Assembly: GCF_015690355.1 (NCBI RefSeq)
Contig: NZ_JADPRT010000025.1
Span: 1 to 64,000, forward strand
DNA from: Streptacidiphilus fuscans
GTDB taxonomy: Bacteria > Actinomycetota > Actinomycetes > Streptomycetales > Streptomycetaceae
Length of the DNA stretch: 64,000 nt
Direction of reading: 5' to 3'
How positions within the stretch are numbered: position 1 is the first letter of the stretch; each line of letters begins with the position of its first letter. Shown in pieces: positions 24,644 through 31,884 of the stretch. The translations under genes and the position numbers were made by a program. The notes beneath the pieces were generated by a model. It worked only from the letters and a program-made list of their open reading frames with translations. It was not told the DNA's origin and searched no databases.

Positions 24644-25990
24644 CTAGCCCGCGCGGCGGCGCAGCAGGCCGGTCTTCCTGGTGAGTTGGGCCAACCGCTG
24701 CTCGACCGCCTCGACCCGGCCTGTCCCGGGCGGCATCGCCCGGCACAGCGCGAGCAGCGGTCCGCTGTGCTGGAGCGCCGTCTCGCGCGGCAGCCGCGCC
24801 CAGATCGCGGTCGCGTTGTCGACGGCCAGGGCCACCTGCTCGCCATGCGGCGGGAACTGCTGCATCCGCAGCCTGGCCACCTCGATCAGCCGCCCGGTGG
24901 CCTGCCCGAGATCCCCGCCCGCGAGCGCCAACTGCGCCTGGGCGTCGGCGACGTCCGCGAGCTCGGGCGCACGGGGGCCCTGATGCCGCAGCAGCTCCCG
25001 CTCCCAGGACGCGATCAGGAACGCGGCGCGGGGATGGTCCCCGGCGTGAAGCGCCGCCGCGATGTCCGCACGCGGGTCCGCGACGGGTGCTGCCGGGCGG
25101 GCCGCCTCGACCAGCGCCGTCTGCGCCACGGGCACGGTCGCGGGCGCGGGTGCGGGCACGACGGCGACGTGGACGACCGGCAAAGCGGGTGGCAGCGCAA
25201 CGGGCTGGGGCCGCGGCTGGACCGGAACGGGAACGGGAACGGGCACAGCGGTGGCCACGGGAAGCGGCGCAGGTACCTGCTGGTGCACCGGCGGCGGCAC
25301 GGGTGTCGCCACCGGCGACGGCGCAGCCGGGATCTCCGACGTCAGCAGCATCGTTTCGGCGGGGAGCCCGGAGTGTCCGGCGATGTGGTGCAGGTCGGCG
25401 GGCCGGGTGCCGGGCTGGGCGCGGCGCAGCTGCTCGACCAGTGCGCGGGTGTACGGCGGCGCGTAGCCGTCGCCGCTGGTCCCGGGCGGGCTGACCTGCC
25501 CGAACAGCGGCAGTCCGGTGGTGAGCGCGGCCGGGCCGTGCTGTTGCAGCACCGCCCAGGCCTCAGGGTCGGCGACCAGGTCGGCCAGCACCGTCGTCGT
25601 GCCGGGAGGGCGCTGCCGCAGTTGGTCGGCCAACCAGACCCACGGCAGCGCGGTGTAGCGGGTGTTGTCGCGCGTGGTCTGTGCCAGGGCCAGGTGCAGC
25701 TCGCGTCGGCGTCGGTCCGCCGTCAACTGACCCGCCAGTCCGACCAGCACCGGGCCCGGCGTCTCCGCGGCCGTCTGGAGCTGCGCGAGCAGCAGCTGCG
25801 GGTCGGACGGGTCCGCCAACTGCAACATGCTCGCCGGGACCGCGCTGCCCAGCAGGGCCTCCGTGGGCACGGTCGCCAGCAGACCCAGCGCCGCCTCCGG
25901 GCGGACCGGCTGCCGCCGCTTGCCCCCGGGCGCGCCGCCGATCAGCAGCACCAGTCCGCGTGCTGCCCCTCCCCCGCCGTTGATCTCCAC
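24644..25990 (-). CDS. Hypothetical protein with helical C-terminal repeats
   Basis: A 448-residue protein if started at the GTG at 25990 (VEINGGGGAARGLVLLIG); the open frame extends to 26128, but that part overlaps the rox promoter side and lacks coding character. The N-terminal 210 residues look alpha/beta. A low-complexity Pro/Val linker (VPVPVPVPVQPRPQP) follows, and then an Ala/Leu-rich helical part resembling tetratricopeptide repeats (DIAAALHAGDHPRAAFLIASW, then ADAQAQLALAGGDLGQATGRL). No membrane segment is obvious. Function unknown; possibly a scaffold in a conflict or signalling system, without direct support. Confidence 0.65.
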   Translation of the reverse strand: MEINGGGGAARGLVLLIGGAPGGKRRQPVRPEAALGLLATVPTEALLGSAVPASMLQLADPSDPQLLLAQLQTAAETPGPVLVGLAGQLTADRRRRELHLALAQTTRDNTRYTALPWVWLADQLRQRPPGTTTVLADLVADPEAWAVLQQHGPAALTTGLPLFGQVSPPGTSGDGYAPPYTRALVEQLRRAQPGTRPADLHHIAGHSGLPAETMLLTSEIPAAPSPVATPVPPPVHQQVPAPLPVATAVPVPVPVPVQPRPQPVALPPALPVVHVAVVPAPAPATVPVAQTALVEAARPAAPVADPRADIAAALHAGDHPRAAFLIASWERELLRHQGPRAPELADVADAQAQLALAGGDLGQATGRLIEVARLRMQQFPPHGEQVALAVDNATAIWARLPRETALQHSGPLLALCRAMPPGTGRVEAVEQRLAQLTRKTGLLRRRAG

Positions 25991-26131
25991 CCTGGCACCG
26001 TACCGGCCCGACCACCCGCGACGCACAGCCGCCGCGCTCGGCGGGCACCGCAGTGGTGCGGCGCATGCGGACAAAAGCAAAGGCAGGGAGACGAAACCTC
26101 TCCCTGCCGGTTTCAATCTATAGCGCATGGG

Positions 26132-26150
26132 GGGTCTTGCGGCAAGGCCC
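26132..26150 (+). promoter_or_regulatory. Rifamycin-associated element (RAE)
   Basis: GGGTCTTGCGGCAAGGCCC matches, with one substitution, the 19-bp inverted repeat GGGGCTTGCGGCAAGGCCC reported upstream of rifamycin-inducible resistance genes in actinomycetes (consensus recalled from the literature). It lies 52 bp upstream of the rox ATG, the expected position. The near-symmetric arms CTTGC-G-GCAAG are intact. Confidence 0.85.
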
Positions 26151-26202
26151 TGGTCCTGCCGCAGAATCGCAGGCCGAAGCCAGGACTGCGGACGAGGGTT
26201 TG

Positions 26203-27675
26203 ATGACTGACAAGTTCGACGTGATCGTCGTCGGCGGCGGGCCGACCGGCCTGATGCTGGCCGCAGAGCTGCGCCTGCACGACGTACGCGTGCTGGTGCT
26301 GGAGAAGGAGCCGCAGCCGTCCGGCCTCTCGCGCGGGCTCGGCCTGCACGTGCGCAGCATCGAGGTGATGGCCCAGCGCGGTCTGCTGGACCGGTTCCTC
26401 GCCGAGGGGGTGCGGCATCCGTTCTTCGCCTTCTTCGGCGCCACCAAGCCGGCCCCCGAGGATCTCGACACCGCGCACGGGTACGTCCTCGGCATCCCGC
26501 AGGCCGACACCGAGCGCCTGCTCGAAGAGAACGCCGTGGAGCTCGGCACGGAGATCCGGCGCGGCTTCGAGCTGGTGGCGCTGGAGCAGGACGAGACCGG
26601 TGTGACGGCGGAACTGGCCGACGGGACGCGGCTGCGCTCGCGCTACCTGGTCGGCTGCGACGGCGGACGGAGCACGGTCCGCAGGCTGCTCGGCGTCGCC
26701 TTCCCGGGTGAGCCCGCCGAGCACGAGACGCTGCTCGGCGAGGTGCGGATCGGCGTGACGCCGGAGGAGCTGACGGCCGTGGTGTCCGAGGTCCGCAAGA
26801 CCCACCGCCGCTTCGGCGTGATGCCGATGCGGGACGACTGGTACCGGATGATCGCGCCCGCCGAGGGCCTGAGCGAGGACCGTACGGCTCCGGTCACCCT
26901 CGACGAACTGCGGCAGCGGCTACGGGACTTCGCGGGCACCGACTTCGGCGTCCACTCCCCGCGCTGGCTCTCCCGCTTCGGCGACGCCACGCGCCTGGCG
27001 GAGCGTTACCGCGTGGACCGGGTGCTGCTGGCGGGCGACGCGGCGCACATCCACCCGCCGACCGGCGGCCAGGGCCTCAACCTCGGCGTCCAGGACGCGT
27101 TCAACCTCGGCTGGAAGCTCGCCGCCCAGGTCAACGGCTGGGCGCCGGACGGCCTCCTCGACAGCTACCACTCCGAGCGCCACCCGGTGGCCGCGGACGT
27201 GTTGGAGAACACCCGCGCCCAGATGCAGTTGCTCTCCCCCGGCGCCGGCCCGGCGGCCCTGCGCCGACTGCTGTCCGACCTGGCGGACTTCGACGAGGTC
27301 AACCGCTACCTGATCGGCCGGATCACGGCCATCGGCATCCGCTACGACTTCGGCGCGGGGCAGGAGGCAGGCCACGACGGGCGCGGCCACGAGCTCCTCG
27401 GCCTGCGGCTGCGCGACATCGCCCTCAAGCAGGACCGCCTCTACGACCTGATGCACGCCGGTCGCGGCCTCCTCCTCGACCAGACCGGAGGCCGCCTCTC
27501 GGTGGACGGCTGGTCCGACCGGGTCGACCACGTCGTCGACGTCAGCGAGGAGTTGGACGCCCCCGCCGTCCTGCTCCGCCCCGACGGCCACATCGCCTGG
27601 GTCGGCGACGACCCGGACGAGCTGCGCGCCGCCCTGCCGACCTGGTTCGGTGCCGCGGCGGTCAACGGTTCCTAG
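26203..27675 (+). CDS. rox: Rifampicin monooxygenase (Rox), class A flavoprotein
   Basis: A 490-residue FAD-dependent monooxygenase from the ATG at 26203. Motifs: dinucleotide fold VIVVGGGPTGLMLAAELRL, the DG motif YLVGCDGGRSTVRRLLG, and the GD motif VLLAGDAAHIHPPTGGQGLNLG, with a C-terminal thioredoxin-like part (LDQTGGRLSVDGWSDRVDHV). The pattern fits Rox proteins, which hydroxylate the rifamycin naphthoquinone/ansa bridge and inactivate the drug. The RAE in its promoter strongly supports this over other aromatic hydroxylases and predicts induction by rifamycins. Its stop codon overlaps that of a hydrolase remnant on the other strand. Confidence 0.9.
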   Translation: MTDKFDVIVVGGGPTGLMLAAELRLHDVRVLVLEKEPQPSGLSRGLGLHVRSIEVMAQRGLLDRFLAEGVRHPFFAFFGATKPAPEDLDTAHGYVLGIPQADTERLLEENAVELGTEIRRGFELVALEQDETGVTAELADGTRLRSRYLVGCDGGRSTVRRLLGVAFPGEPAEHETLLGEVRIGVTPEELTAVVSEVRKTHRRFGVMPMRDDWYRMIAPAEGLSEDRTAPVTLDELRQRLRDFAGTDFGVHSPRWLSRFGDATRLAERYRVDRVLLAGDAAHIHPPTGGQGLNLGVQDAFNLGWKLAAQVNGWAPDGLLDSYHSERHPVAADVLENTRAQMQLLSPGAGPAALRRLLSDLADFDEVNRYLIGRITAIGIRYDFGAGQEAGHDGRGHELLGLRLRDIALKQDRLYDLMHAGRGLLLDQTGGRLSVDGWSDRVDHVVDVSEELDAPAVLLRPDGHIAWVGDDPDELRAALPTWFGAAAVNGS

Positions 27676-27848
27676 ACGTAGCGCGTCAACCACGCGTAGG
27701 CCTCGCGACGGTGGTCGTCCTCGATCGTCGTGTGGTCCTCGTCCGGGAAGGCGGCCTCGATCCCCGGAACGAGCTTGGCGAGCCGGTGGCCGTGCACGAC
27801 CGGCATGTTGCGGTCCCGCGTGCCGTGCCAGAGCGGAAAATCCCGCGA
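27672..27848 (-). pseudogene. 3' remnant of an alpha/beta hydrolase gene
   Basis: Reading the minus strand back from a TAG that shares bases with the rox stop gives about 58 residues with a clear hydrolase C-terminus: LWHGTRDRNMPVVHGHRLAK (catalytic Asp region), then PDEDHTTIEDDHRREAYAWL (catalytic His region). Upstream of about 27848 the similarity ends, no start codon exists and the frame meets a stop near 27872. The 5' part is missing, apparently lost where the Y RNA/rsr block begins. Confidence 0.7.
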
Positions 27849-27891
27849 CGCCGTGTTCGAAGATCCGCTACGGTTTCACCCATCGCAAGCA

Positions 27892-27963
27892 CCTCCCGGT
27901 GCGAGGCGGCCGGATACTTCTCTTCCAAGGAACCCACCGGACGCCATCCTTGATCTCGGGAGG
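27892..27963 (+). ncRNA. Short Y-RNA-like structured RNA (first of two)
   Basis: A 72-nt hairpin: outer helix CCTCCCG/CGGGAGG (27892-27898 with 27957-27963), unpaired GTGCGAG, inner helix GCGGCCGG/CCGGACGC (27906-27913 with 27937-27944; one mismatch at the fourth pair), then ATACTTC and a small TTCCAAGGAA loop, and CATCCTTGATCT on the 3' side. The same element order, spacing and conserved strings recur in the RNA that follows 7 nt later. It lies upstream of the Ro60 gene, as bacterial Y RNAs often do. It has no tRNA-like module. Exact ends and promoter unknown. Confidence 0.6.
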
Positions 27964-27970
27964 ACATGCA

Positions 27971-28123
27971 GCGGGTGCCCGGTGCGCAGGCAACGGATAC
28001 TTCATTTGGCACTGCGGGTCGCGGGTTCGATTCCCGCCTGGTCCTCGAAAGAGGGCCGGTAGCTCAGCCGGACAGAGCAGCAGTCTGTAAGCCCGTCGCC
28101 GACCTTTGATCTCGGGCGCCCGC
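27971..28123 (+). ncRNA. yrlA: YrlA-like Y RNA with tRNA-mimic module (second of two)
   Basis: A 153-nt fold. Outer helix GCGGGTGCCCG/CGGGCGCCCGC (27971-27981 with 28113-28123; one U-G). Inner helix GGCAACGG/CCGTCGCC (27989-27996 with 28093-28100; mismatch at the fourth pair, as in the first RNA). Between them a permuted tRNA-like module: ACTGC/GCAGT stem (28011-28015/28080-28084), T arm GCGGG-TTCGATT-CCCGC (28021-28037), acceptor-like GGTCCTC/GAGGGCC closed by a GAAA tetraloop (28040-28057) and D arm GCTC-AGCCGGACA-GAGC (28062-28078). Bacterial Y RNAs bind Ro60 and carry such mimics. It ends 36 nt before the rsr start. Confidence 0.8.
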
Positions 28124-28159
28124 CGCATCTCCTTCCCCTGGCTCCTTCAGGGGGTACTC

Positions 28160-29740
28160 ATGTCTCGTTTCAACACCAAGTCGGCCCGGGCCACCGGGAC
28201 TTCCCCCGTCGCCAGCACCGGACGACGCGCTGCGACCTTCGAGGGCGGCGCCGGATTCCTGCGCGACGCCAAGTCGGAGCTGTTCCTGCTCGCGGTCGCC
28301 AACATGGTCGGCCAGAACACCTTCTACGAGGGCGGCGGCGAACGCGACGACCGCTACGCGCAGTTGGTGCGGCAGCTCGCCGTCGAGGACCCGGAGTGGA
28401 CCGCCGGGCTGCTCGGCTGGTTGCGCGACGACGCCGGAATGCGGACCGCCTCGCTCGTCGGCGCGGCCGAGTTCACCAAGGCGCGGCTCGACGCCAAGCT
28501 GGACGGCCACTCCCGACAGGTCGTCAACTCCGTGCTCCAGCGCCCGGACGAGCCGGGCGAGCTGCTCGCGTACTGGACCGGCCGGTACGGCCGGAACCTG
28601 CCCAAGCCCGTCAAGCGCGGCGTGGCCGACGCGGTGCGGCGCCTCTACAGTGCGCGCAGTCTCCTCAAGTACGACACCGCGTCCAAGGGTTACCGCTTCG
28701 GCGACGTGCTGAACCTGGTCCACGCGGCCCCCTCGGCGGACAAGCCGTGGCAGGGTGACCTGTTCGCCTACGCGCTCGACCGGCGTCATCACCCCGACGA
28801 GGCCGTGGTGCCCGCGTCGAACCGGATGCTGGGCGCGCACCGTGAGCTGATGGCCGTCCCGGTCGAGGAGCGGCGCGCGGTGGTGACCGGTCCGGACGGC
28901 GCGGAGCGGCTCGCCGCTGCGGGGTTCACCTGGGAGATGCTCGCGGGCTGGCTCCAGGGGCCGATGGACCGGGACGCGTGGGAGACGGTGATTCCGTCCA
29001 TGGGTTACGCCGCGCTGCTGCGCAACCTGCGGAACTTCGACGAGGCGGGTGTCTCCGACGAGGTCGCGCAGGCGGTCGCGACGAAGCTCGCCGACCGCGA
29101 ACAGGTCGGCCGCTCACGGCAGTTCCCGTTCCGCTTCCTGGCCGCGTACAAGCACGCACCGTCGGTGCGCTGGTCCTGGCCGCTGGAGCAGGCGTTGGGG
29201 CATTCGCTCGCCAACGTGCCTGCGCTCAAGGGACGGACACTGGTGCTGGTGGACCGCTCTGGCTCGATGTTCGGCGGGATCAGCGAGAAGACGCAGCTGA
29301 ACCGCGCCGACAGTGCGGCGGTCTTCGGCGTTGCGGTCGCGCTGCGGGCGGAGCAGGCGGACCTGGTGCAGTTCGGTTCGTCCCACAGCACGGTTCCGCT
29401 CGCCCGCGGCGAGTCGGTGCTGCGGGTCCTGGAGCGGTTCGGCAGTCTCGGCGGCACCAACACCGCCGAGGCGGTGCGGGCGTACTACCGGGGCCACGAC
29501 CGGGTACTGATCATCACCGATGAGCAGTACACCAACGGCCGGAGCGGCGACCCGACGGCGCAGGTCCCCACCGAGGTGCCGGTGTACACCTGGAACCTCG
29601 CCGGCTACCGCGTCGGGCACGGCCCGTCCGGCACCGGAAACCGGCACACCTTCGGCGGCCTGACCGACCACGCCTTCCGCCTGGTGAGCCTGCTGGAGGC
29701 CGGGTCGAGCGCGGACTGGCCGTGGGTGAAGCACATCTGA
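28160..29740 (+). CDS. rsr: TROVE domain protein, Ro60 orthologue (Rsr)
   Basis: A 526-residue ring-shaped RNA-binding protein. Residues about 20-350 are the HEAT-like TROVE domain (FLRDAKSELFLLAVANMVGQNTFYEGG at the start); residues 355-526 are a von Willebrand A domain with the MIDAS motif DRSGSM (near 364), the distal Thr in GGTNTAEAV and Asp in IITDEQYTNG. Ro60 proteins bind Y RNAs on the ring surface and the 3' ends of misfolded RNAs in the ring hole; in bacteria Rsr works with PNPase in RNA decay and maturation under stress. AGGGGG precedes the ATG. The two Y-RNA-like elements immediately upstream support the assignment. Confidence 0.95.
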   Translation: MSRFNTKSARATGTSPVASTGRRAATFEGGAGFLRDAKSELFLLAVANMVGQNTFYEGGGERDDRYAQLVRQLAVEDPEWTAGLLGWLRDDAGMRTASLVGAAEFTKARLDAKLDGHSRQVVNSVLQRPDEPGELLAYWTGRYGRNLPKPVKRGVADAVRRLYSARSLLKYDTASKGYRFGDVLNLVHAAPSADKPWQGDLFAYALDRRHHPDEAVVPASNRMLGAHRELMAVPVEERRAVVTGPDGAERLAAAGFTWEMLAGWLQGPMDRDAWETVIPSMGYAALLRNLRNFDEAGVSDEVAQAVATKLADREQVGRSRQFPFRFLAAYKHAPSVRWSWPLEQALGHSLANVPALKGRTLVLVDRSGSMFGGISEKTQLNRADSAAVFGVAVALRAEQADLVQFGSSHSTVPLARGESVLRVLERFGSLGGTNTAEAVRAYYRGHDRVLIITDEQYTNGRSGDPTAQVPTEVPVYTWNLAGYRVGHGPSGTGNRHTFGGLTDHAFRLVSLLEAGSSADWPWVKHI

Positions 29741-29764
29741 CGAGAGGCCAGAAGAGAGGTCGCC

Positions 29765-29926
29765 CTACGGACAGTTGGGCACAGCTCCGTGCGACGTCAT
29801 CCGCAGGGAGTCGCACTTCTCGACGCGCATCGGCTGGGGCGCGTCCGCCACCGAGGAGACGGTCGCGCCCAGCAGAAGCAGACCGACGATCAGAGCCAGC
29901 GCCGCTCGGAAGATGAAGTTACGCAT
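29765..29926 (-). CDS. Small secreted or membrane-anchored peptide
   Basis: A 53-residue protein from the ATG at 29926 (GAGGGG just upstream). The N-terminus (RNFIFRAALALIVGLLLLGA) is a clear signal or anchor, followed by about 28 extracellular residues with two Cys (EKCDSL and PNCP) that could form a disulfide. Function unknown. It converges on rsr with a 24-bp gap. Confidence 0.55.
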   Translation of the reverse strand: MRNFIFRAALALIVGLLLLGATVSSVADAPQPMRVEKCDSLRMTSHGAVPNCP

Positions 29927-30102
29927 GCCCCTCGGACGTTGACGCCCGCGAACAGGTTCCGCCGGGAACAACGGCCATGATGACTGACTGCATGTCAGCT
30001 CGGCACTGGCACTGGCTCGTCAGTCGAGGCCTGCATCGTCTCAGCTCCCGCCCCGCGCAGGCCGGGGGTCGCGCAGCGGCGCGACGTCGAGGAGGGCCTG
30101 CC

Positions 30103-30603
30103 TCAGCGCCATTCCGGGTCCTCTCCGAGTTTCTCGGCCAGGCGGTCGTGGAAGCTCCGGCGCGCGAGCACACCTTCGATGTCGGCGACTACGCGGCTGA
30201 GCGGATAGGGGATCTCGGCCTCGATCTCGGCGAGCACGGCCTCGGTCGCGCGCCACTCCGCCGCCAGGCGGCCCACGACGGAGCGGCCCTGCTCCGTCAG
30301 CGTCACCTTCTTGCTGCGCGCGTCCTCGCCTGCGACGGTCTCCACCCACCCTGCGGCGCGCATGGCGGCCACCTTCTGGCTGAGCGCCGAGTGCGTCCGT
30401 CCGACCGACTCGGCCAGCTCGGTGATGGTCATCGGCCCGGCGGCGTGCAGCCGCAGCAGCTCCATCACGAAGCTCGACTTCAGCCCCTCGATCGGCGCCT
30501 CCGCGTAGACGCGGGCGATGTCGGCCTCGATCGCGCCCTGGAGGAACCGGAGGGGACGCCAGAGGCTCTGCTGCGTGGGATCGGGCTGGATGGGATCGGC
30601 CAT
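30103..30603 (-). CDS. MarR-family transcriptional regulator
   Basis: A 166-residue winged-helix protein with the MarR core MTITELAESVGRTHSALSQKVAAMRAAGWVETVAGEDARSKKVTLTEQG and helical dimerisation ends. The ATG at 30603 lacks a Shine-Dalgarno site and lies only 11 bp from a strong dyad that contains TATATAA, so the transcript may be leaderless or nearly so. Divergent from the DUF1992 gene. The ligand is unknown; autoregulation is likely. Confidence 0.88.
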   Translation of the reverse strand: MADPIQPDPTQQSLWRPLRFLQGAIEADIARVYAEAPIEGLKSSFVMELLRLHAAGPMTITELAESVGRTHSALSQKVAAMRAAGWVETVAGEDARSKKVTLTEQGRSVVGRLAAEWRATEAVLAEIEAEIPYPLSRVVADIEGVLARRSFHDRLAEKLGEDPEWR

Positions 30604-30614
30604 GCAGGGATCAT

Positions 30615-30638
30615 AACAGCACTTATATAAGCTCTGTT
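30615..30638. promoter_or_regulatory. MarR-type operator over the marR promoter
   Basis: A 24-bp imperfect palindrome with outer arms AACAG/CTGTT and a perfect core CTTATATAAG; 20 of 24 positions are symmetric. It is a strikingly AT-rich island. It sits immediately upstream of the marR ATG and in the divergent promoter of the DUF1992 gene, as expected for MarR autorepression. Confidence 0.65.
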
Positions 30639-30695
30639 ACGTTTTTCCACGCGCCATGAAGCCCGGATGGGCTCGGCTTGGTGGACGATGGAGGC

Positions 30696-31208
30696 ATGAC
30701 GGAGCGGAAACCAGCGGGCCTCAGCTTCGAGTCGTGGGTCGACCAGCAGATCCGCGAGGCCCAGGAGCGGGGCGACTTCGAGAACCTGCCGGGGTTCGGC
30801 AAACCCCTGCCCGACGAGGACAAGCCCTACGACGAACTGTGGTGGGTCAAACAGAAGCTCGCGTCAGAGGGCCTGTCCTTCCTGCCGCCGACGCTCGCCC
30901 TGCGCAAGGAGGCCGAGGACGCCCTGGCCGCCGCCGCGGACGCGCCGTCGGAGGCCGAGGTGCGCCGGATCGTCTCGGACATCAACGACAAGATCAGCGC
31001 CTGCCTGCGCGGGCCCGTCGAGGGTCCACCGCTCAACCTCGCGCCCTACGACATCGACGTGATCGTGGACGACTGGCGTCTGCGCCACCCCGCGCAGCCG
31101 GCGGAGCCTGCGAACCAGGCCACGGCGGCGCCGCCGACGCCGCCTACGCCGGCCAAGCCCTCCCTTGTGCGGCGTCCGCTCCGAAGGCGCAAGCAGAGAA
31201 CCTCGTAG
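30696..31208 (+). CDS. DUF1992 (DnaJ-homologue subfamily C member 28-like) protein
   Basis: A 170-residue protein with the conserved DUF1992 pattern SWVDQQIREAQERGDFENLPGFGKPLP, then ELWWVKQKLASEGLSFLPPTLALRKEAE. Bacterial members are small and cytosolic with no J domain; their role is unclear. The C-terminus is a Pro/Ala/Arg tail (RRPLRRRKQRTS). Start at the ATG at 30696 next to GGAGG. Divergent from marR. Confidence 0.85.
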   Translation: MTERKPAGLSFESWVDQQIREAQERGDFENLPGFGKPLPDEDKPYDELWWVKQKLASEGLSFLPPTLALRKEAEDALAAAADAPSEAEVRRIVSDINDKISACLRGPVEGPPLNLAPYDIDVIVDDWRLRHPAQPAEPANQATAAPPTPPTPAKPSLVRRPLRRRKQRTS

Positions 31209-31232
31209 CCGCCCGCTTCACGGACGTTCGCG

Positions 31233-31877
31233 TCACAGCCCGTCGAGCCACTGATGTCCGGGGTACGTGTGCGCGAGAAGCTCAGCCAGCCACGCTTGCT
31301 GACGCTCCGTCAAAAACGGCACGGTCGACTCGAAGTCCACGCAGTCCTTGGGGCGGGCGTGCTTGGCCTTGAACAGCAGGACCAACTCGGGTGTCAGGTA
31401 CGGGATGCCGTCCGGCGTGTGCCGAATGATCTCGCGGTACGGAAGGCGGATCGTCGGGTCGTGGCGGGAGATCCAGGTCGTGCCGTCATGCGGCTCCCGG
31501 AACACGTCGACGCGGTAGGCCTCGGTCTCCGGGTCGCGCAGCCAGGTCTGGTGTGTGGCGGCGAGCACGTCCGGTGCGGCGTCCCGCCAGATCCGACCGC
31601 TACTGACCGCGTCGAAGGCGTAGCCGGGGAAGCGGTCGCGGATCTCGGGGAAGTCCGCTGCGGGGACGGCGATTTCGAGGTCCCCGTGCGGGCGAGTCTG
31701 CTCGCCCCGGAACAGGTCCAGCGCCCAACCCGCTGCCACGCACCACGGCGTGGCGACTCCGACCAGTCGCTGCGCGATCTCGCTCGGCGTCCAGGCGGAC
31801 GCGGCCCAGTGCACTACGACGGAGTCGAGCTCGGCGGGCGACAGTTCCGCGCCGCCGGGCGGCAGTTGCTCGCTCAT
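31233..31877 (-). CDS. Nucleotidyltransferase-like protein (aminoglycoside adenylyltransferase family)
   Basis: A 214-residue protein with WCVAAGWALDLFRGEQTRPHGDLEIAV, the G-W-A-x-D ... R-x-H-x-D-x-E/D pattern of the ANT(2'')-like nucleotidyltransferase group. A resistance role cannot be claimed; many chromosomal homologues have unknown substrates. It follows the methyltransferase gene by 7 bp, so they form an operon. Converges on the DUF1992 gene. Confidence 0.75.
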   Translation of the reverse strand: MSEQLPPGGAELSPAELDSVVVHWAASAWTPSEIAQRLVGVATPWCVAAGWALDLFRGEQTRPHGDLEIAVPAADFPEIRDRFPGYAFDAVSSGRIWRDAAPDVLAATHQTWLRDPETEAYRVDVFREPHDGTTWISRHDPTIRLPYREIIRHTPDGIPYLTPELVLLFKAKHARPKDCVDFESTVPFLTERQQAWLAELLAHTYPGHQWLDGL

Positions 31878-31884
31878 CCGGCCC

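Noticed and set aside
28021..28090. A tRNA gene (T loop TTCGATT and D loop with GG)
   Set aside because: The T arm precedes the D arm, the acceptor-like stem is closed by a GAAA tetraloop, and no CCA end or standard anticodon arm can be drawn. It fits a Y RNA tRNA mimic better.
31233..31877. An aminoglycoside resistance gene
   Set aside because: The motif fits the ANT(2'')-like fold, but many chromosomal homologues have no resistance role, so only the family is called.
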